Origin: CAKZLS01 sp963701445
GTDB lineage: Bacteria; Pseudomonadota; Alphaproteobacteria; Rhodospirillales; Defluviicoccaceae
Length of the DNA: 64,000 bases
Reading direction: 5' to 3'
Assembly (NCBI GenBank): GCA_963701445.1
Contig: CAVPAM010000016.1
Location: 1 to 64,000 of the forward strand
In this document: positions 20,131-28,896 of the stretch, piece by piece
Layout: every line of letters starts with the position of its first letter
Numbering within the stretch: position 1 is the first letter of the stretch
Notes under the pieces: model-generated
Seen by the model: only the letters and a program-made list of their open reading frames with translations
Databases searched by the model: none
What the model was told of the DNA's origin: nothing
Position numbers and translations under genes: made by a program

Positions 20131-21357
20131 TTATTTCTTGAGAATCTTCGGCACCCGGTTCATCCGCAACCGCGACGATTCCGGAAAACCGGAGCCCAGC
20201 AACGGGCGCAGGTAAAGCTGGAACTTGCTGGTCACATCATGGCCATTGTCGGAGAGGAACTCCTGCGACATCACCTTGGTCTTGGCGGCGATTTCCACGA
20301 GCGGAGTCAAGTGATACTCGACCGAATAGAACCCGGTGCGGTGAATGGTCACCGATCCCGTGTGCTGTCCCTTGCTGTCGCCGAAGTGGGCATACTGCAC
20401 CGCTTTCTCGCCGACTTCCCGGGCCTCGCGGGCATCCACGTCGGAAACGCAGCCGAGGAACGAGCGCTGCAGGTAGCCGAAGGTATCGCCGCGGACACGC
20501 GAGATGTTGGTGTGGGACTTGATGTAGTCGGTGAGCAGGTCGGCGAGCGCGCCGCTGCCCGAGAGCTGAATATTGCCGTGGGCGTCTTTTTCCACTTCCT
20601 TGGCCAGTTTGGCCATGATCGGCGTGCCGCTCTCGTCGTGAATCCCCTCGGACACCGCGACCACGCAGCGGCCGTGCTTGTTGTAGACTTCCTGGACGTT
20701 CCTGACGAACCGGTCGAGGTTGAAGTCCACCTCCGGCACGTAGATCAGGTGCGGGCCGTCATCGTCGAACTTGCGGCCCAAGGCCGAGGCCGCTGTCAGA
20801 AATCCAGCGTGCCGGCCCATGACGACCGCCACGTAGACGCCGGGAAGGGCCCTGTTGTCGGCATTGATGCCGGCGAACGCCAGCGCCACGAACCGCGCGG
20901 CCGAGGGAAATCCCGGCGTGTGGTCGTTGACCATCAGGTCGTTGTCGATGGTCTTCGGAATGTGCACGCAGCTGAGGTCGTAATTCTCCGCCACGGCCTT
21001 TTCGTGGAGAATGCGAAGGGTGTCCGACGAGTCGTTGCCGCCGATATAGAAAAACGTATCGATTTCATGGGCCTTCAGAACCTTGAAGATCTCCATGCAA
21101 TATTTTTCGTCCGGCTTGACGCGGGTCGATCCCAGCGCCGAGCAGGGCGTCTGGCCGACCATCTCGAGGTTGTGCGTGGTTTCGCGCGTCAGGTCGATGA
21201 ACTCTTCGTCGACGATGCCGCTGACCCCGTGGTAGGCGCCGTAGACGCGCTCGACCGATGGAATCTTGCGCGACTCGATCACGGTTCCGACCATGGACTC
21301 GTTGATGACCGCCGTGGGGCCGCCGCCCTGGGCGACAAGAACTTTCCCCTTTAGCAT
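20131..21357 (-). CDS. pyrophosphate-type 6-phosphofructokinase
   Basis: PfkA-superfamily enzyme of 408 aa that interconverts fructose 6-phosphate and fructose 1,6-bisphosphate. GGGPTAVIN at the N-terminus, YIGGNDSSDT in place of the ATP-binding GGDGS, and PKTIDNDL in place of PGTIDND are the residues that mark PPi-dependent members. MGRHAGFLTA and the substrate site follow. The start at 21357 is preceded by GGAGGGAG. A PPi-linked enzyme is reversible and could serve both glycolysis and gluconeogenesis. Confidence 0.9.
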   Translation of the reverse strand: MLKGKVLVAQGGGPTAVINESMVGTVIESRKIPSVERVYGAYHGVSGIVDEEFIDLTRETTHNLEMVGQTPCSALGSTRVKPDEKYCMEIFKVLKAHEIDTFFYIGGNDSSDTLRILHEKAVAENYDLSCVHIPKTIDNDLMVNDHTPGFPSAARFVALAFAGINADNRALPGVYVAVVMGRHAGFLTAASALGRKFDDDGPHLIYVPEVDFNLDRFVRNVQEVYNKHGRCVVAVSEGIHDESGTPIMAKLAKEVEKDAHGNIQLSGSGALADLLTDYIKSHTNISRVRGDTFGYLQRSFLGCVSDVDAREAREVGEKAVQYAHFGDSKGQHTGSVTIHRTGFYSVEYHLTPLVEIAAKTKVMSQEFLSDNGHDVTSKFQLYLRPLLGSGFPESSRLRMNRVPKILKK

Positions 21358-21530
21358 GGGCTCTCCCTCCACTATCCCTAAGAAACAAAGATTTTCATTG
21401 CCTGACCCATGATCCCCACCGTCGGGCGGGACCTCGGGGTAATTTCGCGGCGCACCCTATCACGGCCCCCAGGCCCTTCAAAGTACAAAACCGCGCAACC
21501 CAGGGCGCCGCGCCGCGCGCATCGACACCC

Positions 21531-21559
21531 TTGATTTTCCATGGCGAGGCGGGTACCAG
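21531..21559 (+). promoter_or_regulatory. possible promoter of tRNA-Glu
   Basis: TTGATT and TACCAG separated by 17 bp, with the tRNA starting 11 bp further on. The -10 match is weak. Confidence 0.3.
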
Positions 21560-21569
21560 AAGCAACCGA

Positions 21570-21645
21570 GACCCCATCGTCTAGAGGCCTAGGACACCAC
21601 CCTTTCAAGGTGGCGACACGGGTTCGAATCCCGTTGGGGTCGCCA
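21570..21645 (+). tRNA. tRNA-Glu (anticodon TTC)
   Basis: 76-nt cloverleaf with encoded CCA. Acceptor stem GACCCCA/TGGGGTC, anticodon stem CCACC/GGTGG around loop CTTTCAA with anticodon TTC, T-loop GGTTCGAATC. The gene stands alone, on the opposite strand from the preceding PPi-PFK gene and 200 bp before a TIR-domain gene. Confidence 0.96.
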
Positions 21646-21842
21646 ATGTCTCCGGGAAATCGCTTTGACAGGCGGGCGGCCGGGTGATCGGCCAAGTTCT
21701 GGGCTCACCGTTGTCCCCCCGCGATGGCTCAATCCCGCATGCCTTGGCCGCCTGGCCCTGGTAAGCCGCCGCCGGCGGCCCGCGACCGCCGGCAACGCGG
21801 CGCTTGCATTGGCGTGAAACGACGTTAATTCGTCGACGCAGC

Positions 21843-22433
21843 ATGACCGACATTTTTCTCAGCTACGATGACGAGGACCGGCCGCGGGCGCGGGCGCTGG
21901 TGGCGGCGCTTGAGGAGCGTGGGTTGTCGATTTTCTGGGACCGGTCCATCCCCGCCGGAAAAACGTGGTGGCAGGCGATCGGCCTGGCGCTCGCGGGAGC
22001 CCGCACCGTCGTGGTCCTGTGGTCCCGGACGGCGGTGCAGTCCACCTGGGTCTACGAGGAAGCCGAAGCCGGCCGCAAGCGTGGCATCCTGATCCCGGTG
22101 TTCATCGATCCGGTTCTTCCTCCCATCGGTCTTCGCAGTGTCCAGGCCGTCGACCTGTGCGGCTGGGATGGCTCGAAATCCGATCCGGCGTTCGAGAAAT
22201 TGCTGATGGATATCGGCGCCCTTATCGCCGCCGGCGCGGAGACCGTGGAACAGGCAAGAACAAGGGAGCCCGGCGAGTCCCGCGAGGCGGATGAAGACCC
22301 GCGGAACGAGCCGGAAGATGTCGACGAGGACGAACCCTATCATGACGACGACGAGTACAGTTCCAGCCGGTTCTATCTGCTCCTGGGCGGGCTCATTCTC
22401 GGCTGTGTCATCGGGCTGTATCTGTGGGGGTAG
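21843..22433 (+). CDS. TIR-domain protein with C-terminal membrane anchor
   Basis: 196 aa. The TIR domain spans about residues 1-135: it starts DIFLSYDDEDR, has FWDRSIPAGKTWW, VVVLWSRTAVQSTW and a conserved Glu in VYEEAEAG, the position of the NADase catalytic Glu in active TIR domains. A very acidic linker (about 140-175) leads to one hydrophobic helix at the C-terminus (FYLLLGGLILGCVIGLYLWG). This suggests a cytoplasmic TIR domain tethered to the inner membrane. Only a poor ribosome site is seen. It sits between tRNA-Glu and a minus-strand transporter gene. A role in defence signalling is inference from the domain. Confidence 0.8.
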   Translation: MTDIFLSYDDEDRPRARALVAALEERGLSIFWDRSIPAGKTWWQAIGLALAGARTVVVLWSRTAVQSTWVYEEAEAGRKRGILIPVFIDPVLPPIGLRSVQAVDLCGWDGSKSDPAFEKLLMDIGALIAAGAETVEQARTREPGESREADEDPRNEPEDVDEDEPYHDDDEYSSSRFYLLLGGLILGCVIGLYLWG

Positions 22434-22470
22434 GGACGCGGTCTCCGTCCCGCCACCGCGCCGCCGAAGC

Positions 22471-23322
22471 TTACGGCGCTGGGCCGATGGCGCCGCTGGT
22501 GAGATCGGTGCCGAACCATTTTTGCGACAGCGCCGCGAGCGTGCCGTCGCTCGCCATCTCGAGGACCGCCTGCTGCACGGCGCGGGCGAGATCGGGATCG
22601 CCCTTGTCAACGGCGACGGCCACGGGCTCGAAGAACAGAAAGCCGGGAATGACGCGCGCGGGGGCGCCGCCGGCGATAGCGGTTCGCGCCGGCGCGAAGG
22701 ACATGATGACGGCGTCAAGTTCCTTGCCGTCGCCCTTGGACAGCGCCGCCAGGGCCTGCTCCTTGTCGGGGTAAAGTTTGATACGCGGATCGGCGATCAC
22801 GTATTCCACCGGCTCCCTGAGCATTAGTACCCGGAGGCGGCCGTTGAGGTACTGCTCGAAGGTTGTGTCCTTCTTGGTGCCGACGACCCTGCCGGAGGCG
22901 TCGGCGGCCTGGAGGATGGACAGGTTGTCCTTGTGCACCAGCATGACCGCGGCGTCGTAGCGGTAGGTGGCCGGAAACGCGATCCTTTGGGCGCGGTCCT
23001 CGGTGGGCGTGATCGAGGCGACGGCGATGTCGAAGGCCTCGCCCCAGCCGCCGGCGAGAATGGTGTCCCATCCGGGGGTGACGAACGTGACGGGAAGATC
23101 CATGCGCTTGGCGATTTCCTTGGCCACCTCGATGTCGAAGCCCTCCAGGTTGCCCGATTTGTCCCGTCCCGCCTGCGGCAGGGTGTCGGGCGCGGCCGCC
23201 ACGATCAGCGCTCCGCGCGCGGCGATCCGATCTAGGACCTCGCCGGCCGAGGCCGTCCGCGGGCAGCCGAGGACCGCCAGAACACAGATCGCCATTGTCA
23301 AACCGGCGAATGGAGCGCGCAT
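22471..23322 (-). CDS. family 3 extracellular solute-binding protein
   Basis: Periplasmic binding component of a polar amino acid-type ABC transporter, 283 aa. A signal peptide ends PRTASAGE; the family 3 features GFDIEVAKEIAKRM and WDTILAGGWGEAFDIAVASITPTEDRAQ (in part) match the ligand-binding lobe, and QKWFGTD is near the C-terminus. A strong GGAGGGAGG site precedes the start. No permease or ATPase gene is adjacent, so it is an orphan here and could also be a sensor-type binding protein. Confidence 0.85.
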   Translation of the reverse strand: MRAPFAGLTMAICVLAVLGCPRTASAGEVLDRIAARGALIVAAAPDTLPQAGRDKSGNLEGFDIEVAKEIAKRMDLPVTFVTPGWDTILAGGWGEAFDIAVASITPTEDRAQRIAFPATYRYDAAVMLVHKDNLSILQAADASGRVVGTKKDTTFEQYLNGRLRVLMLREPVEYVIADPRIKLYPDKEQALAALSKGDGKELDAVIMSFAPARTAIAGGAPARVIPGFLFFEPVAVAVDKGDPDLARAVQQAVLEMASDGTLAALSQKWFGTDLTSGAIGPAP

Positions 23323-23782
23323 GTTCTTTCCTCCCTCCGAGTGTACCGTTGTTCGTAACCGGGTTTTAAAGCACGTCGGGACCGCCGGCTAAATGGCTTT
23401 TTCGATCCTGCCGTGTCGACGAATCCGAGCCGCGGCGGTCATCGCGCGGCAACACAAGGACTCGGCGGTTGGCGATCCCACGCCACACGCATAATCGGCG
23501 GCTTTTCTCCAACCACTCAGGATAATGGAGAAAGACCGCCTGCTCACCATTTGTTTCGATTTTGCCGGCTACAATACGACCGAAGCAGACATCCGGGCCG
23601 AGAAAGCCCAAACGCGCAATAATCAATTTCAACCACGGATGAGCGGATTATCGTGAACTTGACATCGCGTCGCCGCATTTCCCCGCCCAAATGTTACGAG
23701 AATGCAACAAAATCGCTTGGCGGATGAGGAGCTTGGCGCCGGAGTACCGGTTCCCGTGTTCGGACGCTGTGGAGGCCGCTGA
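23323..23782. other. intergenic region before the serralysin gene
   Basis: 460 bp between two divergent genes. Short open frames on both strands lack ribosome sites and family resemblance. It presumably holds the promoters of the binding-protein and protease genes; a GGAGG ribosome site lies just before 23783. Confidence 0.5.
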
Positions 23783-25960
23783 ATGGTGACGCCGACGACT
23801 GGAAGTGCCGTGTCTTTCGTGAGCGCCACCGGCGACGACCGTATCGACGCCGTGTTGAAGGGGGTGAAATGGGGCGGTCCCGCCGGAACCGGGTTTGATG
23901 TGACCTATAGTTTTCCCCAATCCGGAAACAGCGTTTTCTCGACGAGCACCTCCAGCGGATACGGGCAGACGACCGGATCGGGCGAACCTTGGGATCCCGA
24001 CGCGCGAAGTCTGAACTCCGTTCAACAACGGTATTTCTCGGAGGCCATGGACGCGTGGTCCGAGGTGGCGAACATCGCGGCCGCCGAGGTTCCGGACAAC
24101 GCCTCCGTGGTCGGCGACATTCGCGCGGCCTTTTCCGGCCGGGTGGACGACGGGGGGGCGGCGGCCTGGGCCTATTACCCGTTTCCCGGGGCGGTGGGCG
24201 GCGACGTCTGGCTCAATCCCTTCATTTCCAATTTCAACAATCCCGCTCCCGGCAACAGCGGCTTCTATATCTTCCTTCACGAGACCGGCCACGCGCTCGG
24301 CCTCAGCCACTCGTTCGGCGGCGGGAAGGGGACGCTCGACGGTTTGGAGGACACCCACAAGTATACGGTGATGTCGTATACGAGCCATGGCGGCGTCAGC
24401 GGCTACGCGCACACCCCCATGCTCTACGACATTCTGGCGATCCAATACCTGTATGGCGCCAACATGGCCACCCGGAGTGGCGACACGACTTACGCTTTCA
24501 GTCCGTCGAGCGAGAGTTTCATGACCATCTGGGACGGCGGCGGCGTCGACACGCTCGATGCCTCGGCGCAATCGCTTCCGGCGCGTATCAGCCTCGTGGC
24601 GGGCACCTTCAGTTCCATCGGCCCGAAGGCTTATGGCGGGTCGGCGTTCGAGAACGTGGCCATCGCCTTCGGCGTCACCATCGAGAACGCCACCGGCGGT
24701 GGCGGCTCCGACATGATCCTGGGAAACGCCGCGAACAACATCCTGACAGGCGGCGATGGCAACGACACGCTCGCCGGAGGCGCTGGCGACGACACCCTGG
24801 CGGGCGGCGCGGGCACCGACACGGTGCTTTATGCCTCTCCGTTGGACCACTATGCGATCACGCCCGGTGGCGGAACGTCGCTGACCATCCGGTTCGCGGG
24901 CCCAAGCGTTATCGGCGAAGGAACCGACGTTCTGTCCGGTATCGAGTTGTTTTCCTTTGCCGGGACGGTCTACGGCCTCGGTCAACTGGCGTTCCCGACG
25001 GTCCCGACCGACAAGGTTTTGTTCGCGCCCGGCGACGTCAGCTCATATGGCGGCACGCAGGACGTGACCGGGACGTTCGCCGTTCTCGATGGCGGATCGA
25101 CCCTGCAACTCGAGGGCAACACGTGGAAGAAGATTTCGTTCCTCTACACCGTCACGCCGGACACGGTGATCGAGCTCGATTTCCGGAGCGCGGCCGAGGG
25201 CGAGGTTCAGGGGATCGGTTTTGACGACGACGACGGTTTCAGCCCCGAGTGGTTCTTCCAGCTCTACGGGGATCAGGACAACAACAAGTGGAACCGCGAT
25301 TTCGACACGTACCGGGGCGACGACTGGGTCCGTTTCCGCATCGAGGTGGGAGATTTCTTTACCGGAGAGATGGACTACCTGACCTTCGCCAACGACCATG
25401 ACGTGAGCAATCCGACCGCCGAGGCCGAGTTCCGCAACATTCGCGTGTTCGAGGAGCCCGGGACGAGCCCGCCGAGTGATGCCGTGACCTTTGCCACCGA
25501 AGCCGTGAGCTCGTATGACGCCGCGCAGGACGTGACCGGGACCTTCGCGGTGGTCGACGGCGGATCGACCCTGCAACTCGAGGGGAACACCTGGAAGAAG
25601 ATCCCGTTCTTCTACGAGGTCACGGCCGACACGGTGATCGAGCTCGACTTCCGGAGCGCGGCCGAGGGCGAGGTCCAGGGGATCGGTTTCGACGACGACG
25701 ACCGCTTCAGCCCGGAACGGTTCTTCCAGCTTTACGGGGATCAGGACAACAACAAGTGGAACCGTGATTTCGACACCTACGGCGGCGGCGACTGGGTCCA
25801 TTTCCGTATCGAGGTGGGCGATTTCTTTACCGGGGTCATGGACTTCCTGACCTTCGCCAACGACCACGACGTCGCCAACCCCACCGCCGAGGCCGAGTTC
25901 CGCAACATCCAGGTGTACGAGGACACCGCACCGGAGGGGAGCGAGGCGCTGCTGTCGTGA
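23783..25960 (+). CDS. serralysin-like M10 metalloprotease with RTX repeats
   Basis: Secreted zinc metalloprotease of 725 aa without an N-terminal signal peptide, as expected for type I secretion. The zinc site HETGHALGLSH begins at about residue 166, with the Met-turn VMSYTS downstream. A short Ca-binding RTX block (GGDGNDTLAGGAGDDTLAGG) lies at about 319-340. Two tandem copies of a roughly 150-residue module follow (about 411-560 and 566-715), sharing GNTWKKI, IELDFRSAAEGEVQGIGFDD, FFQLYGDQDNNKWNRDFDTY and FANDHDV. No ABC exporter is nearby. Convergent with the dpp operon. Confidence 0.85.
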   Translation: MVTPTTGSAVSFVSATGDDRIDAVLKGVKWGGPAGTGFDVTYSFPQSGNSVFSTSTSSGYGQTTGSGEPWDPDARSLNSVQQRYFSEAMDAWSEVANIAAAEVPDNASVVGDIRAAFSGRVDDGGAAAWAYYPFPGAVGGDVWLNPFISNFNNPAPGNSGFYIFLHETGHALGLSHSFGGGKGTLDGLEDTHKYTVMSYTSHGGVSGYAHTPMLYDILAIQYLYGANMATRSGDTTYAFSPSSESFMTIWDGGGVDTLDASAQSLPARISLVAGTFSSIGPKAYGGSAFENVAIAFGVTIENATGGGGSDMILGNAANNILTGGDGNDTLAGGAGDDTLAGGAGTDTVLYASPLDHYAITPGGGTSLTIRFAGPSVIGEGTDVLSGIELFSFAGTVYGLGQLAFPTVPTDKVLFAPGDVSSYGGTQDVTGTFAVLDGGSTLQLEGNTWKKISFLYTVTPDTVIELDFRSAAEGEVQGIGFDDDDGFSPEWFFQLYGDQDNNKWNRDFDTYRGDDWVRFRIEVGDFFTGEMDYLTFANDHDVSNPTAEAEFRNIRVFEEPGTSPPSDAVTFATEAVSSYDAAQDVTGTFAVVDGGSTLQLEGNTWKKIPFFYEVTADTVIELDFRSAAEGEVQGIGFDDDDRFSPERFFQLYGDQDNNKWNRDFDTYGGGDWVHFRIEVGDFFTGVMDFLTFANDHDVANPTAEAEFRNIQVYEDTAPEGSEALLS

Positions 25961-26006
25961 CCGGCGCGGGGCGGGAGCCGGGGGCGTGACCGTGGTGTGA
26001 GAGGGG

Positions 26007-26978
26007 TCAGATCGTCTCGGCGTGGTGACAGGCGACCATGCGGTCCTCCACGAGGCGCGGTTCGGGGCGCTCGGCCGCGCACACCTCGGTGGCATGGGGA
26101 CAGCGCCGGTGGAACGCGCAGCCCGGCGGCGGATCGAGCGGCGAGGGGAGTTCGCCCCTGAGCACGGTCCTCTCCTTGCGGTCCTCGGGGTTGACCCGGG
26201 GGGTGGCGGCGAGCAGCGCGCGGGTGTAGGGATGCAGGGGGCGCTCGAAGATGGTTTCCTTCGGTCCCTGTTCCACCGCGCTCCCGAGATACATCACCAG
26301 GACCTCGTCGGCGATATGGCGGACCACCGAGAGGTCGTGGGAAATGAACAGATAGGCGAGGTTCAACTCGTCCTGCAGGTCCATCATCAGGTTGAGCACC
26401 TGGGCCTGGATGGACAGGTCGAGAGCGGAGACCGGCTCGTCCGCGACCACCACCTTGGGGCTCAGCATCAACGCCCGGGCGATGGCGATGCGCTGGCGCT
26501 GCCCGCCGGAGAACATGTGGGGGTAGCGGCTATAATGCTCGGGCCGCAAGCCGACGCGTTCCATCATTTTCCGCGAGGCGTCGGCGCGCTCCCTGGCGCT
26601 CAGGCCGGTGTTGATGGCGACTGGCTCCTCGAGGATGGTGCCGATCTTCTTGCGCGGGTTGAGCGAGCCGAAGGGGTCCTGGAAGATCATCTGCACGGTC
26701 TTGCGCAGGTGCCGACGCTGGGCGCGTGTGGCCGTGGCGCCGTCGATGCCGTCGAGAACGAAGGATCCGGCGGTCGGCGGTTCGATCAGGGTTATCAGCC
26801 GGGCCAGCGTCGATTTTCCGCAGCCGGATTCGCCCACCACCGCCAGGGTCTTGCCGGGAGCGACGGAAAACGAGACTCCGTCGAGCGCCTTCAACGTCGC
26901 CGCCTTGGTGAACGGCCCGCGGCCCACCTGGTAATAGCGCGCGAGGCCGCTGGCGCTGAGGACCGGGGCCTCGGTCAT
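26007..26978 (-). CDS. dppF: dipeptide/oligopeptide ABC transporter ATPase
   Basis: Cytoplasmic ATPase of a DppABCDF-type peptide importer, 323 aa. Walker A GESGCGKS, signature FSGGQRQRIAIARAL, Walker B VVVADEPVSALD, then the oligopeptide-specific C-terminus with the Cys-bearing region (CAFHRRCPHATEVC) that is common in DppD/F ATPases. The start at 26978 overlaps the stop of the upstream ATPase gene by 4 bp. Last gene of the operon. Confidence 0.92.
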   Translation of the reverse strand: MTEAPVLSASGLARYYQVGRGPFTKAATLKALDGVSFSVAPGKTLAVVGESGCGKSTLARLITLIEPPTAGSFVLDGIDGATATRAQRRHLRKTVQMIFQDPFGSLNPRKKIGTILEEPVAINTGLSARERADASRKMMERVGLRPEHYSRYPHMFSGGQRQRIAIARALMLSPKVVVADEPVSALDLSIQAQVLNLMMDLQDELNLAYLFISHDLSVVRHIADEVLVMYLGSAVEQGPKETIFERPLHPYTRALLAATPRVNPEDRKERTVLRGELPSPLDPPPGCAFHRRCPHATEVCAAERPEPRLVEDRMVACHHAETI

Positions 26979-27952
26979 GTGGGCTCTCCCCGGTCGTTCA
27001 GAGGCGTGTGGCAGCGCACCGCGTTGCCGCCGTCCACCGCCAGTTCGGGCGGTTCCAGGCGGCAGCGCTCGGTGGCGAACCGGCACCGCGGGTTGAACAG
27101 GCAGCCGCCCGGCCGGTCGAATTGTCCGGGAACCACGCCGGGGATGGTGGGCAGGCGCCGGTGGCCGACGCCGCGTTCGGGAAGGGCGGCCAGCAGCGCC
27201 GCCGTGTAGGGGTGACGGGGTCGGCTGAAAAGGTCCGCGACGGGCTGGGTCTCGACGATCTGTCCCGCGTACATCACCACCACCCGCTCGGCGGTTTCCG
27301 CCACCACCCCCATATCGTGGGTGATGAGGATCAGCGCCATGCCCCGGTCCCGCTGCAGCGACAGCAGAAGATCGAGGATCTGCGCCTGAATGGTCACGTC
27401 GAGCGCCGTGGTGGGTTCGTCGGCGATCAGAAGGCGCGGGTTGCAGGCCAGCGACATGGCGATCATCACCCGCTGGTTCATGCCGCCCGACATCTGGTGG
27501 GGAAACGAGTCGAGTCGGCCGGCCGGCGCCGGGATGCCCACCTGGTCCAACAACTCGATGGTGCGCTTGCGGCGCTCCTGCCGGCTGCCGCCCTCGTGCA
27601 CCTTCAGCGTCTCGCCGATCTGGAATCCGATGGTGAAACAGGGGTTGAGGCTGGTCATGGGCTCCTGGAACACCATGGCTACGTCCTTGCCGGTCAGTTT
27701 CCGGCGCTCGGCCGGGGACAGCGACAAAAGATCGATATCGGCGAACCGCAGGCGCTCGGCCGTCACCCGGCCGGGATAGCCGATCAGCCCCATCAGGGCG
27801 AGCATGGTGACGCTCTTCCCCGATCCGGACTCGCCGACGATACCGACGACCTCGCCCTCGTCGACCCGCAATTGCATGCCGTCGACGGCGCGGAAGCTTC
27901 GGCCCTCGGCGCCGAATTCGACGCTCAGGTTGTGGATGTCGAGCAGCGGCAT
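26975..27952 (-). CDS. dppD: dipeptide/oligopeptide ABC transporter ATPase
   Basis: Partner ATPase of dppF, 325 aa. Walker A GESGSGKS, signature MSGGMNQRVMIAMSL, Walker B LLIADEPTTALD and the C-terminal Cys region (CLFNPRCRFATERC). The start at 27952 shares one base with the dppC stop (TGATG), which indicates translational coupling. Confidence 0.92.
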   Translation of the reverse strand: MPLLDIHNLSVEFGAEGRSFRAVDGMQLRVDEGEVVGIVGESGSGKSVTMLALMGLIGYPGRVTAERLRFADIDLLSLSPAERRKLTGKDVAMVFQEPMTSLNPCFTIGFQIGETLKVHEGGSRQERRKRTIELLDQVGIPAPAGRLDSFPHQMSGGMNQRVMIAMSLACNPRLLIADEPTTALDVTIQAQILDLLLSLQRDRGMALILITHDMGVVAETAERVVVMYAGQIVETQPVADLFSRPRHPYTAALLAALPERGVGHRRLPTIPGVVPGQFDRPGGCLFNPRCRFATERCRLEPPELAVDGGNAVRCHTPLNDRGEPT

Positions 27953-28896
27953 CAGCGTTTCAGCTTCGGGTCGAGGGCGTCGCGCAATCCGTCGCCCAGA
28001 AGGTTGAAGGCCAGAACGGTGATCAGGATGGCGAGACCGGGGAAGGTGACCACCCACCACGCCCGCTGGACGAATTGCAGCGCGTTGGCCAACATGGTGC
28101 CCCATTCGGGCGTCGGTGGCTGCGCGCCCATCCCGAGGAAGCCGAGAGCGGCCAGATCGAGGACGGCCGTCGAAAAGCCGAGGGTGGCCTGAACGATCAC
28201 CGGCGCCAGGCAGTTGGGCAGAACCGTGATCAGCATCAGCCGGAAGGCGCCGGCTCCCGACACCCGGCTGGCGGTGACGTAGTCCCGCGACATCTCGGTG
28301 ATGACGGCGGCGCGCGTCAGCCGGACGAAGTGCGGCAACTGAACGATGACTACGGCCATGGCCGCGTTGAGCAGGCTGGGGCCGAGAATGGCGACGATGA
28401 CGATGGCCAGCAGCAGGCTCGGCAACGCCAGCATCACGTCCATGGCGCGCATGATGGCGGTCTCGACGACGCCCCGGAAGAAGCCCGCGATCAGACCGAG
28501 CGCCACGCCCGCGGCCAGCGCCAGGGTCACCACCAGGAAGCCGATGGAGAGGGACACGCGAGCCCCGAAGATAATCCGCGACAGGATGTCCCGGCCGAGG
28601 TCGTCGGTACCGAGCAGGAAACGGGTGGACCCGCCCTCGGCCCAGAAGGGTGGCGCCAGAAAGGCGTCGCGGAACTGTTCGTTGGGGGGGTACAGCGCCA
28701 GAACATCGGCGAACAGGGCGACCACCACGAGGATCGCGATGACCGCCAAACCAATGACCGGGCCCCGGTTGGTGCTGAAGTACCGCCAGAATTCCACGAT
28801 CGGATGCGGCGGGGCCTCGGCGGCGAGGCCGATTTTGTCCACGGTTTCGAGCAATTCGGCGGGGACGGCGGTTTCGTTCGGTGGCGTCATGGTCAT
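27952..28896 (-). CDS. dppC: dipeptide ABC transporter permease
   Basis: Inner-membrane permease of about 314 aa. An N-terminal cytoplasmic stretch precedes a first membrane helix (VIGLAVIAILVVVALFADVL), then the DppC signature LLGTDDLGRDILSRIIFGAR and the permease EAA-type loop around YVTASRVSGAGAF. The start at 28896 overlaps the dppB stop (ATGA). Confidence 0.92.
   Translation of the reverse strand: MTMTPPNETAVPAELLETVDKIGLAAEAPPHPIVEFWRYFSTNRGPVIGLAVIAILVVVALFADVLALYPPNEQFRDAFLAPPFWAEGGSTRFLLGTDDLGRDILSRIIFGARVSLSIGFLVVTLALAAGVALGLIAGFFRGVVETAIMRAMDVMLALPSLLLAIVIVAILGPSLLNAAMAVVIVQLPHFVRLTRAAVITEMSRDYVTASRVSGAGAFRLMLITVLPNCLAPVIVQATLGFSTAVLDLAALGFLGMGAQPPTPEWGTMLANALQFVQRAWWVVTFPGLAILITVLAFNLLGDGLRDALDPKLKR

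Noticed and set aside
21570..22433. Genomic island integrated in tRNA-Glu
   Set aside because: No integrase and no repeat of the tRNA 3' end were seen downstream; kept only as a question in the findings.
23366..23632. 88-codon minus-strand open frame before the protease gene
   Set aside because: No ribosome site or recognisable motif; chance frame in intergenic DNA.
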